NCBI GenBank assembly: GCA_947243795.1
Contig: OX365931.1
Coordinates: 744,001-808,000 of the forward strand
Reading direction: 5' to 3'
Length of the DNA stretch: 64,000 bases
Origin: Saccharomyces uvarum
Lineage: Eukaryota > Ascomycota > Saccharomycetes > Saccharomycetales > Saccharomycetaceae
Shown: piece by piece, positions 53,365-62,996 of the stretch
How positions within the stretch are numbered: the stretch's first letter is position 1
Layout: every line of letters begins with the position of its first letter
The notes under the pieces: model-generated
What the model saw: only the letters and a program-made list of their open reading frames with translations
Told to the model about the DNA's origin: nothing
The model's database searches: none
Program-made: the position numbers and the translations under genes

Positions 53365-54406
53365 ATCCAGTATCAAGAAAGAGCGTTTCTTTTTTTCTAA
53401 TTGGCGAATACCATTAGAGTAAACATTTTTAGCGGCATCATGATGATTTTGGAGAATAATGAATTCATCTTAATTAGTAATAATATTAAATTGTTGTGCA
53501 ATTTTTTATCGGCAACATAATTGTAATAAAAATAAATAAGGACATATATGTATATAGATAGTTAATTAAACTTCTCAAAAACTTGAAGAAAAAAAGTTTT
53601 TAGTTTAATTTATGCATTAAACATTATAACTAAACCTAAAATCTTTTGAAATTTCATTGATTAACGAAACAAAAGACTCCAACAATAACGTACAAACTTA
53701 TAAAAAAAGTTGAGTGTAGAAATCTGCCACAAAATCCAGGGGAGGAATAAGACCGAAAGCAAGGCCATACATCTCTCTAAGTATATGTGCCTACATTTAC
53801 CAAGCAAATCAAGAGAATAGCTAGACCATGTTTTTAGTTCAGTCCAGTGTGACAAATGCTTTGTGCGATCTCCGTTTTCGATAACTACTGATACTTCTTG
53901 ATATCTTGCATACATATAGCATAGGGACACTATTTCTTTTTGTTTTTATTTTGTCATACATAGGTAAAGATTTGTTGACTTTTCATTAAATTGGGCAAAG
54001 AACAACGGCATTGTAAGCTTTGATAACTTTAATATATATACGGCAAACTTCTGTTTGGTGCATAAACACTTTATGAAGCACTGTATGCAAACGACAGTGT
54101 CTTTCAACAAAGGTTATTGTTATGGAATATTCTAGGTTTCATTTTCTTCTTCGCGATTACCGACGTATGCACTGCCCGTGTTCTTTTTTCAACCATCAAT
54201 ATAGTATAAAGCGAAATGGACAAAGGTAGAAGATGCGAGTCCCTAATTTGGCATACGTTTGAAAAACACAAGCTATAATAAGAACAAACGGATAATAACA
54301 AGAGAAATTATCTCACCGTTCTTACTGAATATAGCGTATCTAAAGGCACTGAACCTATTTCCACTAGTGTCTGCTACCAGTCAAGAAAACTTAGGATCAA
54401 ACGACT
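53365..54406. other. BEM1-DER1 intergenic region
   Basis: 1,042 bp of AT-rich DNA between two plus-strand genes. S. cerevisiae has a small annotated ORF here (YBR200W-A, about 54 codons). At the corresponding place I see only an 18-codon plus-strand ATG frame starting near 53827, so no orthologue is supported. The rest is the BEM1 3' region and the DER1 promoter; no unfolded-protein-response element was recognised. Confidence 0.45.
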
Positions 54407-55042
54407 ATGGATGCTGTAATACTGAACATCCTAGGGGACATCCCTGTGGTGACGAGATTGTGGACAATAGGCTGTCTAGTACTGTCTGGTCTCACAGGTC
54501 TCCGGATCATAGACCCAACAAAGGTGCTGTATAATTATGACTTAGTGTTCAAAAAGGGTCAGTATGGTAGACTAATTTATTCAATATTCGATTACGGCGG
54601 GTTCAATTGGATATCTATGCTAAACATTTTTGTTAGCGCCAATCACTTGTCAATGCTAGAGAACTCGTTTACTTTGAAAAGGAAGTTTTGCTGGATAATA
54701 CTTTTACTCCTGGTGATACTTGTCAAAATGACGAGCATTGAACAGCCAGTTGCGTCGCTTGGAGTTCTTCTGCATGAAAACCTCGTATACTATGAACTCA
54801 AAAAGAATGGAAACCAAATGAATATACGGCTCTTTGGTGGTATCGATATATCACCTTCCATATTTCCCATTTATATGAACGCAGTGATGTACTTTGTATA
54901 TAAACGGAATTGGTTAGAAATCGCCATGAATTTTATGCCCGGCCATTTCATTTACTACATGGATGACATAGTAGGAAAAATATACGGCATTGATTTATGC
55001 AAGTCGCCCTACGATTGGTTTCGTAATGGCGAGACACCTTAA
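54407..55042 (+). CDS. DER1: Derlin Der1, ER-associated degradation
   Basis: A 211-residue ER membrane rhomboid pseudoprotease. With Hrd1, Hrd3 and Usa1 it thins the membrane and moves lumenal misfolded glycoproteins to the cytosol. The N-terminal helix is MDAVILNILGDIPVVTRLWT. The WR-like segment is GRLIYSIFDYGGFNW; six hydrophobic segments can be traced. The catalytic rhomboid GxSG/His pair is absent, as expected for derlins. The gene works in the same pathway as NPL4 earlier in the window. ATG at 54407. Confidence 0.96.
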   Translation: MDAVILNILGDIPVVTRLWTIGCLVLSGLTGLRIIDPTKVLYNYDLVFKKGQYGRLIYSIFDYGGFNWISMLNIFVSANHLSMLENSFTLKRKFCWIILLLLVILVKMTSIEQPVASLGVLLHENLVYYELKKNGNQMNIRLFGGIDISPSIFPIYMNAVMYFVYKRNWLEIAMNFMPGHFIYYMDDIVGKIYGIDLCKSPYDWFRNGETP

Positions 55043-55325
55043 GGAAAATACAATTTGTATCTAATTGGGAATAATGACAAAAAGTGAACTTTCAAAAATA
55101 GATATAGTTAAGCATATAAAGAGTATATACGATAGGCAAGTAGATGAATAGTTGATCTGGATGAATGGAAAAAAAGCAAAAACAATTCAGTCAAGAATTG
55201 CGCAACCACAGATCGAAAAAAAATAATAACGCAGCCGTGTCAAAATGTATAAATGCTGAATGAATAAGTGGCCAAATGAATGTTGGCCGTCTCCCCTGAA
55301 TAAATAATGCGTTCTCAATCTCGTG

Positions 55326-55529
55326 CTAAAACCTCGTGTACGAGCGTTGAGAGCAAAAGTCGTCTTTGTAGTAATGAGTGTCTTTGGAAGCCACGTGTGC
55401 CGGTAGAAGGAAAGGCGTTGTCAGTCCCAAAGCAATGTATGCAACATAGAATAAAGTCGTGATCTTTTTATTGGAAGCGCCTGGCTTGTATGATTTCGAA
55501 AGCAGCGAAAACGATTTCATAGCTAGCAT
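55326..55529 (-). CDS. Small single-pass membrane protein, YBR201C-A orthologue
   Basis: A 67-residue protein in the position and orientation of S. cerevisiae YBR201C-A, a gene of unknown function. The first 22 residues are basic and Ser-rich without acidic residues (MKSFSLLSKSYKPGASNKK), like a mitochondrial presequence. One membrane segment follows (TLFYVAYIALGLTTPFLLP), then an acidic, Tyr-rich tail. The AxGxxxPF-like core recalls small cytochrome-oxidase subunits such as COX7C/Cox8, but this is only a visual likeness. ATG at 55529 or three codons later. Confidence 0.75.
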   Translation of the reverse strand: MLAMKSFSLLSKSYKPGASNKKITTLFYVAYIALGLTTPFLLPAHVASKDTHYYKDDFCSQRSYTRF

Positions 55530-55819
55530 TCCAGGACTTGCGTATCCTTGTATATGTTGTTGAGAAACTCTTGCTTTGTGTTACAACAACGAAAATAAAA
55601 AAAAGTGAACAGAAAAGAGAGAGGAAGAGGAAACCACAAGGCCTGATGGCCGCATCGCGATAACCTCTTATATATCGCACTTATGTAATCCCCAAGGTTG
55701 GGAAAACAGTGTCGTTGCCATGGTAATTAATGTTCTTCTCGCCAATGATGGGTTTTTTGAGCTATTGTTTTCCTTGCAGCCCCGAAGAAATAGCCGTAGG
55801 ACTGACAAAAACCGCGGCC

Positions 55820-55841
55820 TCTCGGCCATTATTGGCCGAGA
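55820..55841. repeat. Perfect 9-bp inverted repeat with 4-bp loop
   Basis: TCTCGGCCA-TTAT-TGGCCGAGA is a perfect GC-rich palindrome in an AT-rich intergenic region. It contains CGG and CCG halves in inverted arrangement, the kind of sequence bound by zinc-cluster (Gal4-type) factors, and could also form an RNA hairpin. Confidence 0.9.
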
Positions 55842-55892
55842 CGGTACAAAAAGTTTAAATCACCTTCTATTAACTTCTCGCCTCGACAAACA

Positions 55893-56390
55893 ATGCAACG
55901 CACTGGTGTTTGGCTCTTGTGGCTTCTTCTTTTCTCTGCCTTTGTTTACGGTTCCTCCGAGGATGGGGGCGAAGGTGCCAGCTTGGCTCCCCTCACTGGC
56001 TACGAGGAAAAACAAGAAGAAGAAGAAGAAGAAGAAGATGATGAAGCAAGAGAAGTAGCTGTGACGCATACGGCTTTGCAAGTAAGCAGGCATGACAGAA
56101 AAGGATGGAAACGGAGAGAAGTAAACAAACCTCAAAGTGGTGTGAATATCAAAACCCCTCTCTGTCTCCACGGGGTACCACTTAGGAATTGTAACTGCCA
56201 CCCGCAGCTCCAGAAGCACGTCTCGTCTATTTGCAAGGCAGACTGGAGCCTTCCGTGGTCTTTCATCTTTCTCATCTCTTTGGTCCTTACACTCATAATG
56301 TGCCGGATGAGCTTTCGCGTTTTTTTCGGGCTCGAGAAATTTTTTTTCCCTTTCTTAGCTACTTTACCAAGCAGGGAAATTTCCCAATAG
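55893..56390 (+). CDS. Possible short gene: 165-codon secreted/membrane-like ORF
   Basis: An ATG-started frame in the MCM7 upstream region that I cannot match to an annotated S. cerevisiae gene. The N-terminus MQRTGVWLLWLLLFSAFVYG is a textbook signal peptide. An acidic Glu run (from the GAA repeat), a Cys-containing middle (CLHGVPLRNCNCHPQL) and a hydrophobic segment (SLPWSFIFLISLVLTLIMC) follow, so the product would look like a small type I membrane protein. Against it: the 3' end overlaps MCM7 promoter elements, the composition is low-complexity in part, and no family is recognised. A chance ORF is quite possible. Confidence 0.3.
   Translation: MQRTGVWLLWLLLFSAFVYGSSEDGGEGASLAPLTGYEEKQEEEEEEEDDEAREVAVTHTALQVSRHDRKGWKRREVNKPQSGVNIKTPLCLHGVPLRNCNCHPQLQKHVSSICKADWSLPWSFIFLISLVLTLIMCRMSFRVFFGLEKFFFPFLATLPSREISQ
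56014..56038. repeat. GAA trinucleotide repeat
   Basis: About eight GAA units followed by GATGATGAA, in the MCM7 upstream region; it gives the Glu run of the short ORF above. Confidence 0.9.
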
Positions 56391-56395
56391 GGAAA
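56364..56395. promoter_or_regulatory. Two abutting early cell-cycle boxes (ECB) of MCM7
   Basis: TTTCCCAATAGGGAAA (56380-56395) is a perfect 16-bp palindrome-like match to the ECB (TTWCCCNNTNAGGAAA class), bound by Mcm1 with Yox1/Yhp1 for M/G1 transcription. Directly before it, TTACCAAGCAGGGAAA (56364-56379) fits the same outline less well. They end about 215 bp upstream of the MCM7 ATG. ECB control of MCM7/CDC47 is established in S. cerevisiae. Confidence 0.85.
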
Positions 56396-56609
56396 ATAAA
56401 TGCAATCTATTTAGTTGCTTTTTCTTTCTTTTCTCAAAAAACTGAGAAATTGCCCAAATCGCTAAAGCGAGAAGTGATTCAGTAGCTGCCTTCAGCAAAG
56501 AGGAGACACTAGCTTTATCAACGATTGGGTTCAGAAAGGCTAACAACACCTCTAGTAATATTAGCTTGAGGATTCTAGGAAGAACAAAGTATAGATCGGA
56601 CAAGAAAAT

Positions 56610-59147
56610 ATGAGTGCGGCGCTTCCATCAATCCAGCTTCCTGTCGACTATAATAACTTGTTTAACGAGATTGGTGATTTCTTGGTGACTTTCAAGCAAG
56701 ACACATTATCTGCTCAGGCACCACAACACGATGATCAAGACGAAAACATGGATGCTGAAAACATTGAGCAGGACCTATTAGAAAAGGGTCCTAAATATAT
56801 GGCCATGCTGCAGAAAGTCGCTAATAGGGAATTGACTTCTGTCGTCGTCGAGTTGGATGATATTTTGCAGTTCCAGAACGAAAAGTTTCTGCAGGGCACA
56901 CAAGCAGACGATCTCGTGTCTGTCATCCAGCAAAACGCCAGCCACTTCATTGAGCTATTCTGTCGCGCCATTGACGATAACATGCCCCTGCCAACAAAGG
57001 AAATCGACTACAGGGACGACGTCCTTGATGTTATCCTGAACCAAAGAAGATTGAGAAACGAGAAAATGCTCTCGGACAGAACCAATGAAATTAGAAACGA
57101 AAACCTTATGGATACGGCTTCAGATCCACCTTCCTCCATGAATGATGCGTTGAGGGAAGTCGTCGAGGATGAGACTGAACTGTTCCCTCCGAATTTGACT
57201 AGACGCTATTTCTTTTATTTCAAACCATTGTCACAAAAGTATGCTCGCCGTTACAGGAAGAAGGCAATCAGTTCTAAACCACTATCTGTCAGGCAGATCA
57301 AAGGGGACTTCCTGGGTCAATTGATCACCGTCAGAGGTATCATCACCAGAGTGTCCGATGTCAAGCCGGCTGTAGAGGTTATTGCTTATACATGCGACCA
57401 ATGTGGCTATGAAGTGTTTCAAGAGGTCAATTCCCGTACTTTCACTCCACTATCCGAATGTACTTCTGAAGAATGTTCGCAAAATCAAACAAAGGGCCAA
57501 CTATTCATGAGCACAAGAGCTTCCAAATTTAGCGCCTTCCAAGAGTGCAGGATCCAGGAGTTATCACAACAAGTCCCAGTGGGCCACATCCCTAGATCAT
57601 TAAACATTCACGTCAATGGGACATTAGTGAGATCCCTATCGCCTGGTGATATCGTCGATGTCACCGGTATCTTCCTACCTGCTCCTTACACTGGTTTCAA
57701 AGCTTTAAAAGCTGGTCTGTTAACAGAAACTTATGTGGAAGCACAATTTGTTCGTCAACACAAAAAGAAATTCGCCTCTTTTAGTTTGACTTCTGATGTG
57801 GAGGAAAGAGTGATGGAACTAATTGCCTCCGGGGATGTTTATAATAGGCTGGCTAAGTCTATTGCACCAGAAATTTACGGTAATTTAGATGTCAAAAAGG
57901 CATTGCTTTTGTTACTAGTGGGGGGTGTTGATAAAAGAGTAGGTGACGGTATGAAAATTAGAGGTGATATTAATGTCTGTTTAATGGGTGATCCCGGTGT
58001 TGCTAAGTCCCAACTGTTGAAGGCCATTTGTAAAATATCACCAAGAGGTGTTTATACCACCGGTAAAGGTTCTTCAGGGGTTGGTCTAACCGCAGCGGTC
58101 ATGAAAGATCCCGTTACAGATGAAATGATCCTGGAAGGTGGTGCGTTAGTACTTGCCGATAACGGTATTTGTTGTATTGATGAATTTGACAAGATGGACG
58201 AAAGTGACAGAACTGCAATCCATGAAGTCATGGAACAACAAACCATTTCGATTTCCAAGGCTGGTATCAACACGACTCTGAATGCAAGAACCTCGATCTT
58301 AGCGGCAGCAAATCCCTTATACGGTAGATACAATCCCAGATTATCGCCACTGGATAACATCAATTTACCAGCTGCTTTGCTTTCCAGATTCGATATTCTC
58401 TTCCTAATGTTGGACATACCTAGTAGGGATGACGACGAAAAATTAGCGGAACATGTCACATACGTGCATATGCACAACAAACAACCCGATTTGGACTTCA
58501 CTCCAGTCGAACCCTCCAAGATGAGAGAATACATTGCCTATGCCAGGACCAAGAGACCCGTGATGACCCAAAGTGTAAATGACTACGTGGTGCAGGCCTA
58601 CATCAGATTAAGACAAGACTCCAAGAGAGAGATGGACTCTAAGTTCTCCTTCGGCCAAGCCACTCCAAGAACTCTGCTTGGTATTGTTAGACTGTCTCAA
58701 GCGCTGGCCAAGTTGAGACTGGCTGACATTGTAGACATAGATGATGTGGAAGAGGCCTTGAGATTGGTCAGAGTCTCCAAAGAATCGTTGTACCAAGAAA
58801 CCAATAAATCCAAAGAAGACGAAAGCCCCACCACAAAAATCTTCACAATCATCAAAAAAATGCTCCAAGAAACTGGCAAAAACACACTATCATATGAAAA
58901 CATTGTTAAGACTATAAGGCTAAGAGGGTTCACCATGTTGCAATTAAGCAACTGTATTCAAGAATATTCGTACTTAAACGTTTGGCATTTGATCAACGAG
59001 GGTAATAATTTAAAATTCGTGGACGACGGTACCATGGACACCGATCAGGGAGATTCAGATATGGGCACGCCAAAACTCGCCCCCCAAGCGGCCGCTTCCG
59101 CCGGCACGAGCGCGCCAGACTCTGATATCGATCTACTGGATGCTTAA
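56610..59147 (+). CDS. MCM7: Replicative helicase subunit Mcm7 (Cdc47)
   Basis: An 845-residue AAA+ subunit of the Mcm2-7 hexamer, loaded at origins in G1 and active in the CMG helicase. The N-terminal OB domain has the zinc-binding motif with CDQCGY and CTSEEC. Walker A is GDPGVAKS (residues 460-467), Walker B is CCIDEFDKMDESDR, and the arginine finger is LLSRFDILFL. A winged-helix C-terminus is followed by an acidic Ala/Ser-rich tail (DSDIDLLDA). ATG at 56610; length as in S. cerevisiae. Confidence 0.98.
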   Translation: MSAALPSIQLPVDYNNLFNEIGDFLVTFKQDTLSAQAPQHDDQDENMDAENIEQDLLEKGPKYMAMLQKVANRELTSVVVELDDILQFQNEKFLQGTQADDLVSVIQQNASHFIELFCRAIDDNMPLPTKEIDYRDDVLDVILNQRRLRNEKMLSDRTNEIRNENLMDTASDPPSSMNDALREVVEDETELFPPNLTRRYFFYFKPLSQKYARRYRKKAISSKPLSVRQIKGDFLGQLITVRGIITRVSDVKPAVEVIAYTCDQCGYEVFQEVNSRTFTPLSECTSEECSQNQTKGQLFMSTRASKFSAFQECRIQELSQQVPVGHIPRSLNIHVNGTLVRSLSPGDIVDVTGIFLPAPYTGFKALKAGLLTETYVEAQFVRQHKKKFASFSLTSDVEERVMELIASGDVYNRLAKSIAPEIYGNLDVKKALLLLLVGGVDKRVGDGMKIRGDINVCLMGDPGVAKSQLLKAICKISPRGVYTTGKGSSGVGLTAAVMKDPVTDEMILEGGALVLADNGICCIDEFDKMDESDRTAIHEVMEQQTISISKAGINTTLNARTSILAAANPLYGRYNPRLSPLDNINLPAALLSRFDILFLMLDIPSRDDDEKLAEHVTYVHMHNKQPDLDFTPVEPSKMREYIAYARTKRPVMTQSVNDYVVQAYIRLRQDSKREMDSKFSFGQATPRTLLGIVRLSQALAKLRLADIVDIDDVEEALRLVRVSKESLYQETNKSKEDESPTTKIFTIIKKMLQETGKNTLSYENIVKTIRLRGFTMLQLSNCIQEYSYLNVWHLINEGNNLKFVDDGTMDTDQGDSDMGTPKLAPQAAASAGTSAPDSDIDLLDA

Positions 59148-59969
59148 CAATTCTGAAAAAAAAGCCAACCGCGGGCCTTCACTCCATATTTGTATATATT
59201 GCACCATCCAGATTCACTCTTCCCCATTCTTCTTCTTCTAAAACTTACTATCTAACATGTATTTTGTATTATTATAATTTCATTAATATTATTTATTCCT
59301 TTCTATCCGTGGTAGGGCACACAACTCGGACTTAACACCACGACTGCATCACCGGCCCGTGCACCGCGGTCGGACTCGCCTTTTTGTTTGCGGAGAAAAC
59401 GAAATTATTTCTAGGTGGGGTACGGACAGCTTAGCACTGCCTAGAGGTGCCTGTGGGACGCCGCGCTACAGGGTACGGTCAGCCCCTGAGTAACGACTAA
59501 GAGTGCACCGTGCGGAGTTCTTCCAGAAGATAAGAGGGCGGGTCTCAGAACAAGCCGTGGGGCAAGATAATAATCCGAATGGAGGATACTGCGCCGGGAC
59601 TCACCCTGTTATCGCCAAGAGAACTTCCAGGGGACCCGCTGGAAGTGAAATTTTTTTCATCCATTAACCTGTGGAAGGCAACCCTCATCGATCGCGATCC
59701 TTATTATCTTATATATATAGAACACGTCTCAATATACACGAACTATACATTCGTTACTTGAGCCAGTTTTTTTTTTTTTCAGTACCGTGATTTTATCATA
59801 TTCAAACTGTATATACAGATTTTGAAAGATTTTCATCAGAAGATTTCGGACGATAGTATTTTTAGCAGAATAATATTTGCGGGGAGGAACTATAAAAGGG
59901 AAATTTGAAGCAAGAGGGGAAAAAAAAATATCCGTGAAGAAGTACCCACTGCCAGAGCCAATTATACTG
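59148..59969. promoter_or_regulatory. MCM7-COS111 intergenic region
   Basis: 822 bp between two plus-strand genes. The middle (about 59330-59560) is unusually GC-rich for a yeast intergenic stretch, with several CGG triplets (zinc-cluster half sites) and a CCCCT stress-response core at 59483-59487. A 60-codon ATG frame at 59579-59761 could be an upstream ORF but has no family features. The COS111 TATA-like region near 59707-59719 is TATATATATAG. Confidence 0.5.
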
Positions 59970-62738
59970 ATGACAAGCGCCGCTGCGAGACTCCAGAACG
60001 TCAACATCGAATCGAACAACTATTCTCGTTACGGTACCTCCGTCTACGAGAAGCTGTACCACAATCGAAACAGTAATAGCAATAATGCCGGTAAAAACGT
60101 TTCTACGATTGCTAAACTGCCATCGATCTCACAAAAGTCAAGGAACAAGAATAGCTCAAGTTGCTCCAGGTCGGCGACCCAATCTCCCATATCCACGTTC
60201 AAATCTCCACTTTCCAACCAAAATCAAGCTAGCGCTCCTGATGATCTAGGCTCTGCAGGCCAAAGGCGCAGCGATGATATTGCTTCTTTAGATAACGAGA
60301 CTATTGTGACCATGAACTCAAGAAAATCAAGAATTAAGAAGAAATATAAGTCTTTGATTTCCACCTCGTCAAAGAAACTTATGAACAAATTGTACGATCA
60401 TGGCGCTTCATCTGATTCATTCTCCATTTTTTCTTTAAAGACATCTCATTCTGGTAAACATGAAAATTCCAGACACGAAAAGCTAAGAAAAAGAAAATAC
60501 CACGTTTTTGGCAAATTTGCCGATATTAATGATTTGCCGATAGAATTAGTTACTAACATACTTTCTGAATTCGAACTGGGACATGACCAAAAAACGCTGG
60601 TTAGATGTCTTTATGTTTCGAAGAAATTCTACAAGGCAACCAAGATCGTTCTTTATGAACAGCCTTATTTTACTTCCACCTATAGAGTGGCACAGTTCGT
60701 CACCTCGCTAAGATTGCACCCGGAAAATGGTACATACGTAAGAGTATTGGATCTATCGCGTCTGAAACCAGGCATGATCGGTCAAGACGCAAAGGATTCT
60801 CAAGGCCAAGATGAAGATGGTCACTCGAGGCGCCATAGACGCCACCGCCGCAGATCCACTAACGCAAGCTTGAATTTGCCTCCTACTACCCCGACAGATA
60901 CCATTTCTGACGAGGAAGGTGCTACTAATGCATCATTAAAGGACGATGCGTCAGGTACTGGTGATTTTGAAGACTTGGCATTAGCAGGTTGGAGAGATTG
61001 GAGATATAGAAATGAGCCGCTTTATAGCTCTCCTTTATTGAACAGCTTCAAATTGAAAAAAGTCGTTTCTCGTTCTTCTTCCATTACTTCCACGTCTTCT
61101 GGAAACTCTACTGGTGTACATTCCACAAGAAGACAACGTTCTAATAGTTCTGTTGCTTCCATCACGACCAGTATAATGTCGTCTATTTACAATACTTCCC
61201 ACGTCTCCCTTTCTTCGACAACCTCAAACAACAGTAATGGCTATATGTCTTCCGGGAGTAATCTATCAAGAGTCTCTACCGCTAGCTCCCTGAAGAAGTC
61301 CTCTACTAAATCCAGTATGGCATCTCCACAGAAGCCAAAACCAATTTCTGATATAACTTCGTCTTCGTGGTTTAGAATGAAACTGAGCTCTAGAAATAGG
61401 AAGGCAAGATCATCAACTACAACAGCTAGCCTGAAGAGCTCAAAGACCAAGACGATTGATGTTACGAAGCAAGATTCGGAACACCCATCTAGGTTTCGTA
61501 CTTCCAAACTGAAATTTAGTATTGAACAGCCATTTAGCACTCACCATCCATATGCCAACAAATTTCTCTTGAAATATGCTCCTTACAGAGATTTACCCTT
61601 AGGTTACATTCTACATATGTTGAATTTATGTCCTAACCTTAACGAGTTGAATCTATCCAATTTGGTTATCTGTACAGATTTTAAACTAATCAACCAAAAA
61701 ACCGAAAGAAGAAGAGTAACTTCTTCATTATTGCCTGCTGTTCAAGAGTTGAGTATTTCTGCGGGACCAGAAAGAGACTTGGAAATTGTTTATATGACCG
61801 ATTCAGGCAAGGGCTACGAATATTATGAGGGATTGGATAAGCGACATTCACGTTCTTCAAGTTTAGGTACCAATCCCAGCAGTTGGATTGCTGCACAGGC
61901 AAACTGGGGGGATTATCCGCCTCCAATTGATGCGCAAACCAAAACAAGAGAAGAACACAGACGTAACTATACTTTGAGCCCCAACAAAAATGTCGAATTA
62001 CAGAAACTGAACCCGATCGAAATTTTTGAACTGATTTGCAACAGAAACGAAAAGAAAAGTGGCTACAGTGCCTTGACCAAGGTGAAGATGAATGGTATTG
62101 TTTGGTGTAGGCAATACATGGTTAAGTATTTCGTATTAAAGACATTCAGCCAACATTTGAACTATAAATCCATGGACAATGATTCCTATGAACAGCACTC
62201 ATTCAGTTTCCGGGACTCAGGATTGGATAGAAACTTTTCCTGGGCTTGTAATGCTAAATTGCATCAATTCGTTGCCTTGATGATTATGGATCACCTCTCC
62301 AAGCTGGACGATTTGGGTTTAGAAGAGCTTTTCAATATCAAATCCGAGAAGCTATATATCAAAGATTACTGCTCTCGTGACCCCGATATACTCGAAATAT
62401 CAAATTTATTTGATATGAAGTACGGCTTAAGATCAGAATCTGATGCTCCCTCAGATTCCGATTCCGAAACAGAATCTTTGCAATTTAGGCTAACCGTATT
62501 GAAATCTGGGAAACCAACATCATTTTGGCTTAGAAAAGTTTCCGATAATTATGTTTCGCTGGTTGTTAAATTATGTGTTGATGACGACCTTGATATGGAA
62601 AAAGCCGAGGTAGGAAAACCAACTTTGAGAATAGATAGCCTCACACACGATTTGATCAGTAAATTAAAGGAGTTGAGAAGGGTTGATTTGAGAAGAAATG
62701 TTGGGGAGAATAACTACTACGCCGAAAGTATTATGTAA
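59970..62738 (+). CDS. COS111: Cos111, F-box-like protein (ciclopirox olamine resistance)
   Basis: A 922-residue protein (S. cerevisiae about 924), required for resistance to the antifungal ciclopirox olamine; its molecular role is not settled. The N-terminal 150 residues and a long Ser/Thr-rich section (about 290-520) are disordered. At residues 185-235 there is a clear F-box-like segment ([18 protein letters not shown], then [16 protein letters not shown]). Leucine-rich stretches follow ([30 protein letters not shown]), giving an F-box/LRR layout. The frame is open from 59877 with TTG; the ATG is at 59970. Confidence 0.9.
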   Translation: MTSAAARLQNVNIESNNYSRYGTSVYEKLYHNRNSNSNNAGKNVSTIAKLPSISQKSRNKNSSSCSRSATQSPISTFKSPLSNQNQASAPDDLGSAGQRRSDDIASLDNETIVTMNSRKSRIKKKYKSLISTSSKKLMNKLYDHGASSDSFSIFSLKTSHSGKHENSRHEKLRKRKYHVFGKFADINDLPIELVTNILSEFELGHDQKTLVRCLYVSKKFYKATKIVLYEQPYFTSTYRVAQFVTSLRLHPENGTYVRVLDLSRLKPGMIGQDAKDSQGQDEDGHSRRHRRHRRRSTNASLNLPPTTPTDTISDEEGATNASLKDDASGTGDFEDLALAGWRDWRYRNEPLYSSPLLNSFKLKKVVSRSSSITSTSSGNSTGVHSTRRQRSNSSVASITTSIMSSIYNTSHVSLSSTTSNNSNGYMSSGSNLSRVSTASSLKKSSTKSSMASPQKPKPISDITSSSWFRMKLSSRNRKARSSTTTASLKSSKTKTIDVTKQDSEHPSRFRTSKLKFSIEQPFSTHHPYANKFLLKYAPYRDLPLGYILHMLNLCPNLNELNLSNLVICTDFKLINQKTERRRVTSSLLPAVQELSISAGPERDLEIVYMTDSGKGYEYYEGLDKRHSRSSSLGTNPSSWIAAQANWGDYPPPIDAQTKTREEHRRNYTLSPNKNVELQKLNPIEIFELICNRNEKKSGYSALTKVKMNGIVWCRQYMVKYFVLKTFSQHLNYKSMDNDSYEQHSFSFRDSGLDRNFSWACNAKLHQFVALMIMDHLSKLDDLGLEELFNIKSEKLYIKDYCSRDPDILEISNLFDMKYGLRSESDAPSDSDSETESLQFRLTVLKSGKPTSFWLRKVSDNYVSLVVKLCVDDDLDMEKAEVGKPTLRIDSLTHDLISKLKELRRVDLRRNVGENNYYAESIM

Positions 62739-62996
62739 TATTTACCATTCTCCTCACCGTTAATGCTTCGCTTATTTATTTGCCTAACCATTTTCTTTCT
62801 TTTGCATAGTCGTCTCCTACCACCCTTGCTTGGCTTTATATATATATTGATTTTTTATTTTCTGAGATCTTTTTTTGCATACATAGACTCTACATTTGAT
62901 TTTGCTTTTAAGCCACGACAGTTGACAAGCTTAGTATATTATGAATATACGAAGGCTTTTCCTTTGTTTTTTTTAAACAAGTATTGTAGTGAATAC

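Larger units (their letters stand above)
55530..56609. promoter_or_regulatory. YBR201C-A to MCM7 intergenic region
   Basis: 1,080 bp, close to the S. cerevisiae spacing. It contains a perfect inverted repeat (55820-55841), a GAA repeat, a 165-codon ORF and two ECB elements just before MCM7. Each is listed separately. Confidence 0.6.

Noticed and set aside
55860-56219. 119-codon minus-strand ORF with a poly-Phe run upstream of MCM7
   Set aside because: It is the antisense of the GAA repeat and the plus-strand ORF; the Phe run is a repeat artefact.
59579-59761. 60-codon ORF upstream of COS111
   Set aside because: It has an ATG but no family features and lies in the presumed promoter or leader; at most an upstream ORF.
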